Below are positions 23,346 to 32,417 of a stretch of 41,933 nucleotides of DNA, piece after piece. A model generated the notes under the pieces. That model searched no databases and was not told where the DNA came from. It was given only the letters and a program-made list of their open reading frames with translations. How positions within the stretch are numbered: the stretch's first letter is position 1; each line of letters starts with the position of its first letter. The position numbers were made by a program, and so were the translations under genes. Location: positions 1-41,933 of the forward strand of contig NZ_JALFCU010000068.1 in assembly GCF_022771645.1 (NCBI RefSeq), written 5' to 3'. This stretch comes from Selenomonas sp. Lineage in GTDB: Bacteria; Bacillota; Negativicutes; Selenomonadales; Selenomonadaceae.

Positions 23346-23452
23346 CTCTCATCTTATAGGTCGAATCAACCTACCGGAATTGGCACCGTTTTGCTTTCGC
23401 AAGGGTTGCCGCGGCTTCATAGGGCCAGTCCCTCCACCGCTCTGGATGAGTC
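23346..23452 (-). promoter_or_regulatory. SAM-I riboswitch (S box) of metK
   Basis: The minus strand shows the S-box landmarks in order: closing helix CTCATC...GATGAG, CAGAGCGGTGGAGGGACTGGCCC, ATGAAGCC, CGGCAACC and GGTGCCAATTCC. A consensus promoter lies upstream and a terminator downstream, so SAM binding should switch metK off. Confidence 0.96.
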
Positions 23453-23480
23453 CGATGTTCAGTTTTGTTTGACTGTATCC

Positions 23481-23509
23481 ATCATAGCGTAGCGTTATGT
23501 ATATGTCAA
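23481..23509 (-). promoter_or_regulatory. Promoter of metK
   Basis: The minus strand has TTGACA (23504-23509), a 17-bp spacer and TATGAT (23481-23486), starting only 15 bases past the res stop. Confidence 0.85.
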
Positions 23510-23524
23510 TAGGAAACGCGCTGC

Positions 23525-26500
23525 TCACATGACTTTTTTCAAGAGTTCATCATAGCTGTTCACGACATCATAGCGGACATGCTCGCTGCTGATGGCCGCG
23601 AAGTGCTTGCGCGCGCAGGCAATTTTTGATTTCTCAATGCCGCGCAGCTCCATCGAGCGCATGCTGCCTTTCGTCTCGGCGACGAAATAGATGTGCTTGA
23701 CCGCGCCCTCGCGGAACGCGATCGCCCAGTCGGGATTGTAGTGACCGACAGGCGTGTTGATGAAAAAGCCGTCCGGCAGCTTGACGTACACGACGACATC
23801 CTTGTGCGCTTCGAGCGCTTCCGCGAACTGCCGTTCGTTTGTCGAATCATAAACGACGTGGTCGTAGACGCTCTTCTCGACCTCGAGCGCATTGACATCG
23901 AGGCGGGCGTTCGCCTGTGCGGCGGTGAAGACGTCCGTCGTGTAGCGGTCATCGAGGACGTGGTACGTGATGTGCTCGATGACGGCGGCAGCTTTCTCGT
24001 CATTGATGAGCTCGCCGGCCTTGCGGATGAATTCCTCGGGATTGACTTTGAAAAAACCGAACGTCTTGCCGTCGATGCCCGTGAGGATCTCGGCAACCGT
24101 CCGGCGCGTGAGCCCCGTCGCCGCAACGAGCTTGCCGACGAGGTCATACTTCACGCCGCGATTCGGCCGCGCATGGATGAGGCGATGTCCCGCGCCGTCG
24201 CTCTCGCGGACGAACGCCCGGCCGGACTGCAGCTGCTCTTTTGATGCGATCTGCTCCATGCGGCCTTCCGCGACCTCGAAATACAGCGTCGCGACGGACA
24301 GTTTCTCATTGAGCGCACGGACGGCGTTTTGCACGAGCTCCTCGGTATCGAACGAAACTGTATACGCCGACTTCTGGTTGATCTCTCCCCAAAGCTCCTG
24401 AAAGGCTTTCTTGCGCAGATTTTCCTCGTTGACGCGGACGCGGGCGTTGTTGCCCTTGCCGTCCTCCAGCCCGTCGTAACGACCGCTGTAGACGGAATCA
24501 AGCAGATCGCCGATGGCGTCGCTGTAATCTGCCAGCGCTTCGGCGACGGCGAACGTCCCTGTCTCCCGCGCCGTCTGATACGCCGGCGTGAGATGGTCAT
24601 CGTCATCGATGTACTCCCTGCGGATGAGGTCGTGCAGGATGGCACGCGTCTGCGCCTCCGTGATGCGGATGAACGTTGTACCGTCGTTGCTCGAAAGTTT
24701 CTTGTCGAAGAACAGCGTGCCATCGACTTTGCGCGGGCGGTGCACGATGGATGCGGAAATATCATGCTGCAAGTCGCGCGCAAACGTTTCATAGCTCTCG
24801 CTCGCGATGACGGTGAGGAGGTTCACCTTCTGTACGGCGCCCTTCAGCCTCGCCTCGTCCATGCGCTCGCCGTCCTGATTGACGCAGAGGCGCATGCCGC
24901 GACCAACTTCCTGCCGTTTGCGCGTCTCGCTGCTGCTCTGCTTCAGCGTGCAGATCTGGAAGACGTTCGGATTGTCCCAGCCCTCTTTCAGCGCGGAGTG
25001 CGAGAAAATGAACCGCACAGGCGAGCGACGCGGATTGAGGTCGAGCAGTAGCTCTTTGTTTTTCATGATGAGGTCATACGCAGCGACATCGTCCGAGGAC
25101 GTCTCCTTGCTTTTGAGCGTGGAGTTGATCATCTTGCCTTTCTTGTCCATGGAAAAATAACCGTCGTGCGTTTTCTCCGCAGGAATCTGGCGCAGGTAAG
25201 CGAGATAATCCGGGGGATATTCGTCGGAAGAGAGGTGCGCGATGACATCACGATACTCTTCCTCAAACATATCCGCATAAACGCCGTTGTGATAGCTGCT
25301 GCCCGCATCATAAACGCGATACTTCGCCACTTCGTCGATGAAGAACAGTGAGAGGACTTTGATGCCTTGCTGGAAAAGCATCGATTCGCGCTCGATGTGT
25401 GAGAGGATCGTCTCGCGGATCTGGATGCGGCGCAGCTGATCTTCGCTGACGTCGCCGACGGCCTCTCCGGGATGGAGCGTGATGCCGTTCGCGAGCGTGA
25501 CGGTGTTCGTGTTCGCATTGATGCGGTCGACGGTATAGCCCATGCGATATTCTTCGAGCTCGCCGGAGTTGTCGTAGATGCGGTAGCCCTCGCCGACGAT
25601 ATGCGTCTTGCGGCGCACGCCGGTCTTCGTCTTGCATTCGAACGCGAGCGTCGCCGTCGGGTTCTTTTTCTGCGAGACGTTGATGCTCTCGAGATAGAGA
25701 TACCCGTCCGTCGCCGTCGTGCCGCTTGCCGTGATGCCCTTGACGGCGATTTTTTTGACGAGCTTCATGTTGTACGCGTCGATGGCGTCGAGGTTGTAGA
25801 CGAGATTGTATTCTTTTGGCAGCGTCGCCGAATAACGGAGCGTGAAGAGCGCCTTGAAATCCTTCAACGCCTTTTTCGTCTTCTTCGCGGCCGTGCCTTC
25901 GACGGACTGCGGCTCGTCGATGATGAGGATCGGACGCGTCGCGGCGATGACATCGATCGGGCGGCGGCTCTTGAAATCCTCGAGCTTGCGATAAATGCGG
26001 CGGGCGGCTTCGCTGCGCGCGTTGAACGCTTGCACGTTGATGATCATGGCAGCGATGCTCGCTTCATTCGCAAAGCGCTCGAGCTCCGGGAGATTCTTGG
26101 AATCATAGACGAAGAAGCGCACGGCCTTGCCATAGAGCGCCGTGAAATGTTCCTGCGTCGTCTCGAACGATTTTTTGACGCCCTCGCGGATGGCGATGCT
26201 CGGCACGACGATGATGAATTTCGACCAGCCATAGGATTTGTTGAGCTCGTACATCGTCTTGATGTACGTGTACGTCTTGCCCGTTCCCGTCTCCATCTCG
26301 ACGGAAAGGTTGATGCCGTCCTTGAAATCCTGCGTATGCGGCAAGCGCTGGCGGTCTTGCACGTCCCAGAGGTTCTGGCGGAGGACATCATTCGTGAGGC
26401 CGTCATCGAGCTCGGCATTCTTGTAGCCGAGAGATTCGACGATCGTGAACTGCTGGCCGTCATCGAGCCCGGGATCGACGGTATAGCGGCCGATCTGATT

Positions 26501-26578
26501 GCGCTGCCCGCGAAAGACATCGCAGACGGCGCGGGCGGCGGCTTCCTGGAACGGCTGGCGTTTGAACTTGAGTTTCAT
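23525..26578 (-). CDS. res: Type III restriction endonuclease subunit Res
   Basis: A 1017-residue type III Res protein: an ATP-dependent SF2 translocase coupled to a nuclease that cuts unmodified DNA together with Mod. Walker A is METGTGKT around residues 95-102, the DExx box is DEPQ at 221-224, later helicase motifs include LRYSATLP, HSALKEGWDNPNVFQICTL and RQEVGRGMRL, and the C-terminal PD-(D/E)xK nuclease is seen as PDWAIAF at 949-955 and ETK at 968-970. All catalytic residues look intact. The start is 12 bp after the mod stop with GGAGG upstream. In known type III systems Res needs Mod to recognise DNA, so the enzyme should be idle while mod is out of frame. Confidence 0.95.
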   Translation of the reverse strand: MKLKFKRQPFQEAAARAVCDVFRGQRNQIGRYTVDPGLDDGQQFTIVESLGYKNAELDDGLTNDVLRQNLWDVQDRQRLPHTQDFKDGINLSVEMETGTGKTYTYIKTMYELNKSYGWSKFIIVVPSIAIREGVKKSFETTQEHFTALYGKAVRFFVYDSKNLPELERFANEASIAAMIINVQAFNARSEAARRIYRKLEDFKSRRPIDVIAATRPILIIDEPQSVEGTAAKKTKKALKDFKALFTLRYSATLPKEYNLVYNLDAIDAYNMKLVKKIAVKGITASGTTATDGYLYLESINVSQKKNPTATLAFECKTKTGVRRKTHIVGEGYRIYDNSGELEEYRMGYTVDRINANTNTVTLANGITLHPGEAVGDVSEDQLRRIQIRETILSHIERESMLFQQGIKVLSLFFIDEVAKYRVYDAGSSYHNGVYADMFEEEYRDVIAHLSSDEYPPDYLAYLRQIPAEKTHDGYFSMDKKGKMINSTLKSKETSSDDVAAYDLIMKNKELLLDLNPRRSPVRFIFSHSALKEGWDNPNVFQICTLKQSSSETRKRQEVGRGMRLCVNQDGERMDEARLKGAVQKVNLLTVIASESYETFARDLQHDISASIVHRPRKVDGTLFFDKKLSSNDGTTFIRITEAQTRAILHDLIRREYIDDDDHLTPAYQTARETGTFAVAEALADYSDAIGDLLDSVYSGRYDGLEDGKGNNARVRVNEENLRKKAFQELWGEINQKSAYTVSFDTEELVQNAVRALNEKLSVATLYFEVAEGRMEQIASKEQLQSGRAFVRESDGAGHRLIHARPNRGVKYDLVGKLVAATGLTRRTVAEILTGIDGKTFGFFKVNPEEFIRKAGELINDEKAAAVIEHITYHVLDDRYTTDVFTAAQANARLDVNALEVEKSVYDHVVYDSTNERQFAEALEAHKDVVVYVKLPDGFFINTPVGHYNPDWAIAFREGAVKHIYFVAETKGSMRSMELRGIEKSKIACARKHFAAISSEHVRYDVVNSYDELLKKVM

Positions 26579-26590
26579 CCTGCCGCCTCC

Positions 26591-28445
26591 TTAAAGCACG
26601 CGGACGTCGGTGTCCGGCGAGAGCAGCTTGAAGATTTCCGTGACGTTGATCTTCGCGGGGCTGTCTGCAAAACTGCTGTCACGGAACACCACCCGCTCCG
26701 GCTGGCGCTCAGCGACGGCACGGACAACGGACTCTGGCACATCGCGGTCAAAGCAAGCAATCAGCGCACCGTCGGCATAATCATGGACGGTGCAGCCGTC
26801 GATGGTCTCGGATGTATACGGCAAAGAAAGCTCCACGCCCCAATCGACGAGGCAGCCGAAGAGCAGATCGAGGTCGCTGCGGTCGGACTTGATGTTGTCG
26901 GCCGCCTGCGCGACGAGGTCTTGCGTCAATTCTTCCGCGCCGTAATAAACATCGTTCATATTTGATGAATCCACTTTCAAAACACGATATCCAACATCTA
27001 AATCCCCTGCAGTATCCTTGAGAGCTTCACCTGCCTTGTCAATTCTTTCAATGCCAAGCTCACAGATATTATGATACCCCTGCTGTCCTGCTACGCTATT
27101 GGCTTCAATGGTCTCTGGATATTGCACCAATATGAATTTCCGATGTCCACCATCACTTTTATTCATCTTGAACATCGCATGCGCTGTGGTGGCTGATCCT
27201 GAAAAGAAATCCATAACGATGTCATCAGACTCTGTTGAAATTTCAATGATGTCCCGAATCAATTCCGATGGTTTCGGGTGCGTAAACAATTTTGCTTTGC
27301 CAAACAACTCAGACAGCTCCGTTGTGGCAGCAGCATTCATCGCTTTATCATCCCACCACGATTCTGCGCGTTTCCTGCTGAACTTCCGATTCTTCGCAAA
27401 AACTTTTTGCACGGGTTTTCCGTTCCCAGATTTTCCGAAAATAATGCGTCCGTCTTTGATTCGTTTCTCGACTTCTTTTTCGTTGAAGACCCAGTACCGG
27501 CCATCTGCCGGATAATGAACTTCTCCTGTCTTCGGGTTTGTTATCGGAAAATATGGGCCTTTGTGATTCGCGGACAAGTCCGTAACCGTCCATGGGCCGC
27601 GTTCATCATTATCTGGATTTGAAAACTTCTCTGCTATTTCTTCCTCTGACAGCGGATATCCCATATCTTTTATGCTCGTTTTCTGACGTGCAAAGCACAA
27701 GATATAATCATGAACTGGAGGCAGGAATCCCATGTTATTGCCGTTGGTTTTCTTCTTCCACAGAATCGTTCCAATATAATTTGATGCGCCAAAAATCTCA
27801 TCACAAATATTTACAAGGTTATGATACTCCGTGTCATCAATGCTGATGAAAATCACGCCATCGTCTGTCAAAAAATCTTTTGCGCGTGCAAGCCGCGAAT
27901 AAATCATCGAGCACCACTTCGAATGAAATCTCCCATCCGTCTCATGGTTGACCTTCATCCGGTTCCCGTCCTCATCCACCGCGCCGCTCTCTTCTTCGTA
28001 CTCGGCGAACGACTGGCCGAAGTCGTCGTTGTACACGAAATCGTTCCCCGTATTATACGGCGGATCGATATAGATCATCTTGACCTTCCCGAGATAACTC
28101 TCCTGCAACAGCTTCAGCGCCTCGAGATTATCCCCTTCGATATAGAGGTTCTGCGTCGTGTCCCAGTCCTTGCTCTCCTCGACGCACGGGCGCAGCGTCT
28201 TGCGGATCGGGCGGTTCGCTTCGACGATTGCTGCCTTCTTGCCGACCCAGGTGAATTCGTAGGCTTCCTCGCCCTCGCGCACATGGTCTGCAAGCATCTG
28301 CCGCAGCTTCTCGAAATCAATCGCCTTTTCAAGTACCCCCCCCGTTGGACGTTTGTCGTTCTGTGACGCAATTCGGGAACAGCGCCGCCAGTTTCTCGAA
28401 ATTTTCCTGCGCGAGATCCGGCGTTTCCATCTTCATCTTATCCAT
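26591..28445 (-). CDS. mod: Type III DNA methyltransferase Mod, phase-variable, OFF register
   Basis: This gene encodes a beta-class adenine-N6 methyltransferase that supplies sequence recognition for a type III system. From ATG 28445 (GGGAGG 9 bases upstream) the frame gives a typical Mod N-terminus, MDKMKMETPDLAQENFEKLA, then meets a run of eight G after codon 34 and stops at TGA 28329-28331 (38 residues). Deleting one G or adding two restores a continuous 617-residue protein (seven-G version: DPPYNTG motif at 127-133 and DFFSGSAT SAM-binding motif at 412-419). The long open part begins in frame before the tract, with LEKAIDFEKLRQ. The middle (26960-27950) is A+T-rich, marking the variable recognition domain. 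A shorter protein starting at the ATG at 28297 might still be made in the OFF state. Confidence 0.92.
28336..28343 (-). repeat. Poly-G(8) phase-variation tract in mod
   Basis: Eight C on the plus strand (eight G in the coding strand) fall at codons 34-37 of mod. Runs of G in this length range slip readily during replication. Seven or ten G give the full-length frame; eight and nine do not. Confidence 0.9.
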
Positions 28446-29094
28446 GCAAAAGTGCCTCCCGTTCCTGTTCCAACCGTTTCTTCTCGCTGTGCAACGTGAT
28501 TTTCCGGTTGAACTGCTTTTCTTTCTTGAGCCGCTTCGCGATGTCCGCGATCTGTTTGTCGAGCGCCGCGATGCGCTCCGAAGTCTTGACCGATGCTTTC
28601 AGCGTCTCGTCCGGCGTGCGCTGCCGGAGCGCCGTGCCCGCGACCTGCCGCACGAAATGCTCGTAGACATCATCGAGCGTCACGCCCTCGATGGCGAGCG
28701 GCAGCGCGTCCGCATCCATCCACGCTGTATGGTAGTACTGCCCGACGCGGAACGCTTCGTTTGCCGCTGCCGCTTCCTTGTAGCCGATCCACGCCTGCTG
28801 TTTCCCGTCATGCTCCATGAGATACAGCAAATGATACGGTATCTGCCGGTCGAATGCGAAGAGCATCCGCTCGTCGAACGTCGCACGCTTCAAGCGCACC
28901 GTGAAGACTTCGATCTCCTCCACCTCGCGCCCGCGCGGCAGATGGAGCGTCGCTTCCTTCAGCGACCACGTCCACTCGATGCGCTCGATGTCCTCTGTCA
29001 TGCTGCGCCGCACGGGCGAGTCAAGCGCGAGCTTTTCGATGAACGCTTTCTTCGGCACGCGCCGGCCGTAATACGCGCTCTGTGGGAAGTTCAT
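28438..29094 (-). CDS. DUF4391-domain protein of the restriction island
   Basis: A 218-residue protein matching the DUF4391 family, which repeatedly accompanies SNF2-type helicases and type III modification genes. It contains a central alpha/beta region (VEEIEVFTVRLKRATFDERMLFAFDRQIPYHLLYLMEH) and a C-terminal charged helical, probably coiled-coil segment from about residue 170. The biochemical role is unknown. Its ATG overlaps the helicase stop as ATGA, and its stop lies inside the first codons of mod (8-base overlap), so helicase, DUF4391 and mod are translationally coupled and probably work together. Confidence 0.85.
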   Translation of the reverse strand: MNFPQSAYYGRRVPKKAFIEKLALDSPVRRSMTEDIERIEWTWSLKEATLHLPRGREVEEIEVFTVRLKRATFDERMLFAFDRQIPYHLLYLMEHDGKQQAWIGYKEAAAANEAFRVGQYYHTAWMDADALPLAIEGVTLDDVYEHFVRQVAGTALRQRTPDETLKASVKTSERIAALDKQIADIAKRLKKEKQFNRKITLHSEKKRLEQEREALLHG

Positions 29095-32000
29095 GCGTCC
29101 GCCTCCTTCACGACGACGAACGCGATGAGCTCGAAGTCGTCAATGCCCTGCACCTTGGAGAGCAGCGCCGTCGTGCCGCCCGCGCGGAACAGGCTGTCGA
29201 TGTCGCTTTCCTCTTTCGTGTCCATGATCGAATTGATCGCGTCGCTCAAGAGCTCCGACGGGCCGCGCATATCTGCGCCATCATCCGTCTCGCCATTGAA
29301 CGCATCGCAGAGCGCGCGGACCGGCGCTTTTTTGCCATAGCACAGCGTGTGCAAGTCGTCGAGCAGCTGCTTCGGCTGGAGGTAATCGCAGACGACCGTG
29401 CCGTCCGTGCCGATGTAGACCATGTAGTACGGATGCAGCTGGTTCTGTCGGTCGATGTTGACGCTGTCGTTGATGTTCCGCAACACAAAGACGATGCCGG
29501 GCGGGAGCTCGTCTGTCGCGGGCACGACAGTGTGCAAGCCGGGCGGGACGTCGCGCAATTCCTCGTGATGCTTCAGGTAATCCATGACGGCAAGCCGGTA
29601 TTCGTTGAGCCCGAGATCCATGATGGAGATGCCCTCGTTCATATCCTCGATGTCGACGACCTCTTCCTGCAAGCGCTTCAGCTGCTCGCGCCGGTATGCG
29701 AGGTCGCCGTGCTCGTCGAGATTGATCGGGTCGTCGTCGCCCGTCGACGTCATCACCGTGAGCTTCATGCGCGTCTCGACGCGCGCTTTCAGATGGATGT
29801 ACTCATCAAGATCGACATCCGGCCAGAAATTCACGAGCTGTATGACGCTATTGCGGCTGCCGATGCGGTCGATGCGGCCGAAACGCTGGATGATGCGCAC
29901 AGGATTCCAATGGATGTCGTAGTTCACGAGATAGTCGCAGTCTTGGAGATTCTGCCCTTCGGAAATGCAGTCCGTCGCAATGAGGAGGTCGATGTCCGTG
30001 CCATCGGGCAGGCCGAGTGCGGCGCGGTCTTTCGAGACAGGCGAGAAGCACGTCAGGATCTCGTTGAAATCGCTCGATACGTCCCTGCGCGTCGTCTTGC
30101 CGCCGCCCGTGCCTGTGACAAGCGCCGTGTCGATGCCGCACATATGCTTCACGAACGGCGCAAGCTCTTCATAGAGGTACGCCGCCGTGTCCGCGAACGC
30201 CGTGAAGATCAAGCATTTGCGGTTTCCGGGATTGATGGGGCGCTCCATCTTGTCCACGAGGAGGCGCTTCAATGTCTGGAGCTTCTCGTCGTCCTCGGGG
30301 CCGATGTCCTTCACCATGGAAAGCAGGAGCGCGAGCGTCTCCTGATCTTTTTGCAACGCCTCTTTCCACGAGAGCACGTCCATGTCCCGCAGGGAAAAGC
30401 GGAAATTCCGCCCGACGAGACCGTCATACTCCGCATCGTCGATGTCAAGGTCCTCGCTGTCCATCTGCGGGAGGCCGTCGATGTCGAAATCACTCTGCGC
30501 ATTCTCCTCGAACCACGCGATCTGCCCGAGGGCGTCATCCACGGCGGCTTTGACGCGGTCGAGCGTCATGCGGAACGAATGGACGGAACTCTCGAGCCGC
30601 TTCATGAGGTTCACGCCCATGAGCTTGCGGATGCCTTCTTCACGGCCTTCGACGGAAATATTCTTCCCCTGCATCTCCGCGAGTGCTTCATACTTCGCGC
30701 GGCGGCTCGCGAGGAGGAAATGCGACGGCGTATAGACGGCGAGCGTTAGCGCCCCAAGCTCGTCCGCGATTTCCTGATACGTGATGGCATCATCTTTTTT
30801 CGTGAAGCGCGGACGGAGCGAGAGCGGCCGCAGGCGGCGCGGGAAGCGGCCGATGGCGTCCATGTCGTAATACTTCTGGATGTGCCTGCGCGAGCGGGCG
30901 ATCGTGACGCTGTCGAGCAGCTTGAAGAAGTCAAAGCTCAAGCTCCGGAGCAGACGCTCCGTCTTCCGCTCGGCAAGCGGGAGATCGCACCATTCGTTGT
31001 ACGCCTGTTGCGCCTGACGGAAAATCTGCTGGATGCTCGAACTGGTCTCGAGTTTTTCGTCGAGCTCGGCCGCATCCCCCTCATAAGCGAGCGCGAGCTG
31101 GTTCTTGAGGTCGGAAAACTTGTTGTTGACCGGCGTCGCGGAAAGCATGAGGACTTTCGTGCGCACGCCACCACGCATGACTTTGCGCATGAGCTTCATG
31201 TAGCGGTTTTCCTTGTCACCGTGCGCGCTCGCCTCTCCGTTGCGGAAATTGTGCGACTCGTCGATGACGACAAGATCGTAGTTCTGCCAGTTGAGGCGCG
31301 CGAGGTCGACGCCGTTCGACGTGCCGCGCTCACGCGAGAGATCCGTGTGGAACAGCACCGTATAGTTCAGGCGATCGTCCGCAACGGGATTGTTCTTGTA
31401 GTTGTCGCGATACGTGTTCCAGTTCTCCGCGAGCTTCTTCGGGCAGAGCACGAGGATGGACTTGTTGCGCTGCTGGTAGTACTTGATGACGGCGAGCGCC
31501 GTGTACGTCTTGCCGAGGCCGACGCTGTCCGCGAGGATGCAGCCATTGTACTGCTCGAGCTTCTGGATGATGCCGAGCGCCGCATCTTTCTGAAAATCGA
31601 AGAGCAGGTTCCAGATCTTGCTTGAACGGAAGCCGACAGCCTCGTTCGGCAGATCGTCCTCCGAGACATGTTCGAGGTAGTCTTTGAAAAGATTGTAGAG
31701 CACGACGAAATAAAGAAACTCCGGCGCGTTCTCATTGTACGCGTGGCTGATGTGCTCGATGAGGATGTCCGTGACATCCTGCACGGGCTTTGCGTGATTG
31801 TTCCAAATGCCATCGAACAGTTGAAGGTACGCACGCGCAGCAGGTGCATCGAGACGATTGATGAGAGAATTGCGCGAGGCGCTGCGTTCGCAACCGAGCT
31901 CCGACGTCGTGAAGCCGTTCATCGGCAGATAAACGCCCGTGTCCGCTTCTTCCGAATTCTCGACGATGAGATAGCCCGCGCCAGCATCCTCTTCCGTAAA

Positions 32001-32348
32001 AGACCGGAACTGTACCTTCTCCCGAATCCAGTCCGCGCATTCGCGCGCAATCGCCCGTTGCGTCATCTTGTTGCGGAGCTTCAGCTCGAATTCCGTACCG
32101 TAGAGGCTTTTCTCACGCGCGAGGCGCGGGATGTAGAACTCGCGCTTTTCCTTCGCCGCGCGCTCCTTGAGGAACGTTGGCGACGTGAAGAGAAAGCGCA
32201 GGCTGTCAATCTTCGAGAGTTCTTTCTTCAGTGCATCAAACGCATAAATGGAAAAGCACGCCGCCGCCATCGACAGCCGGCTGCCTTTCCCGATCGTCTT
32301 TTGCAAATCGTCCCTGACGAGATGCGTGACATTATCAAATAGCTCCAT
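29091..32348 (-). CDS. SNF2-type helicase with PLD-like N-terminus
   Basis: A 1085-residue helicase-related protein. The N-terminal about 100 residues (SMAAACFSIYAFDAL; LRFLFTSPTF) resemble the phospholipase D-like domain found in this helicase group. The SF2/SNF2 motor follows: Walker A ADSVGLGKT at 273-281, DESH at 363-366, LSATPVNN at 403-410, TDCISEGQNLQ near 792-802 and QRFGRIDRIGS at 821-831. The long middle insertion (about 415-700) and C-terminal region are unrecognised. All motor residues are present. AGGAAAGG precedes the ATG. Such proteins are known next to DUF4391 and type III mod/res genes; a role as an accessory DNA translocase in defence is inferred from this setting. It lacks the partners that would make it DISARM or BREX. 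Confidence 0.88.
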   Translation of the reverse strand: MELFDNVTHLVRDDLQKTIGKGSRLSMAAACFSIYAFDALKKELSKIDSLRFLFTSPTFLKERAAKEKREFYIPRLAREKSLYGTEFELKLRNKMTQRAIARECADWIREKVQFRSFTEEDAGAGYLIVENSEEADTGVYLPMNGFTTSELGCERSASRNSLINRLDAPAARAYLQLFDGIWNNHAKPVQDVTDILIEHISHAYNENAPEFLYFVVLYNLFKDYLEHVSEDDLPNEAVGFRSSKIWNLLFDFQKDAALGIIQKLEQYNGCILADSVGLGKTYTALAVIKYYQQRNKSILVLCPKKLAENWNTYRDNYKNNPVADDRLNYTVLFHTDLSRERGTSNGVDLARLNWQNYDLVVIDESHNFRNGEASAHGDKENRYMKLMRKVMRGGVRTKVLMLSATPVNNKFSDLKNQLALAYEGDAAELDEKLETSSSIQQIFRQAQQAYNEWCDLPLAERKTERLLRSLSFDFFKLLDSVTIARSRRHIQKYYDMDAIGRFPRRLRPLSLRPRFTKKDDAITYQEIADELGALTLAVYTPSHFLLASRRAKYEALAEMQGKNISVEGREEGIRKLMGVNLMKRLESSVHSFRMTLDRVKAAVDDALGQIAWFEENAQSDFDIDGLPQMDSEDLDIDDAEYDGLVGRNFRFSLRDMDVLSWKEALQKDQETLALLLSMVKDIGPEDDEKLQTLKRLLVDKMERPINPGNRKCLIFTAFADTAAYLYEELAPFVKHMCGIDTALVTGTGGGKTTRRDVSSDFNEILTCFSPVSKDRAALGLPDGTDIDLLIATDCISEGQNLQDCDYLVNYDIHWNPVRIIQRFGRIDRIGSRNSVIQLVNFWPDVDLDEYIHLKARVETRMKLTVMTSTGDDDPINLDEHGDLAYRREQLKRLQEEVVDIEDMNEGISIMDLGLNEYRLAVMDYLKHHEELRDVPPGLHTVVPATDELPPGIVFVLRNINDSVNIDRQNQLHPYYMVYIGTDGTVVCDYLQPKQLLDDLHTLCYGKKAPVRALCDAFNGETDDGADMRGPSELLSDAINSIMDTKEESDIDSLFRAGGTTALLSKVQGIDDFELIAFVVVKEADA

Positions 32349-32417
32349 CGTGTTTCGCCTTTCCTCAACCGTTTAACCTTTCAAGTCTTGCGCACGCAAT
32401 CACTGCGTTCCAACGCA

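Noticed and set aside
23525..32348. Assignment of the island to DISARM, BREX or a type I restriction system
   Set aside because: No DrmA/DrmB, PglZ/BrxC or HsdS-like gene is present; the Mod and Res families are clearly type III.
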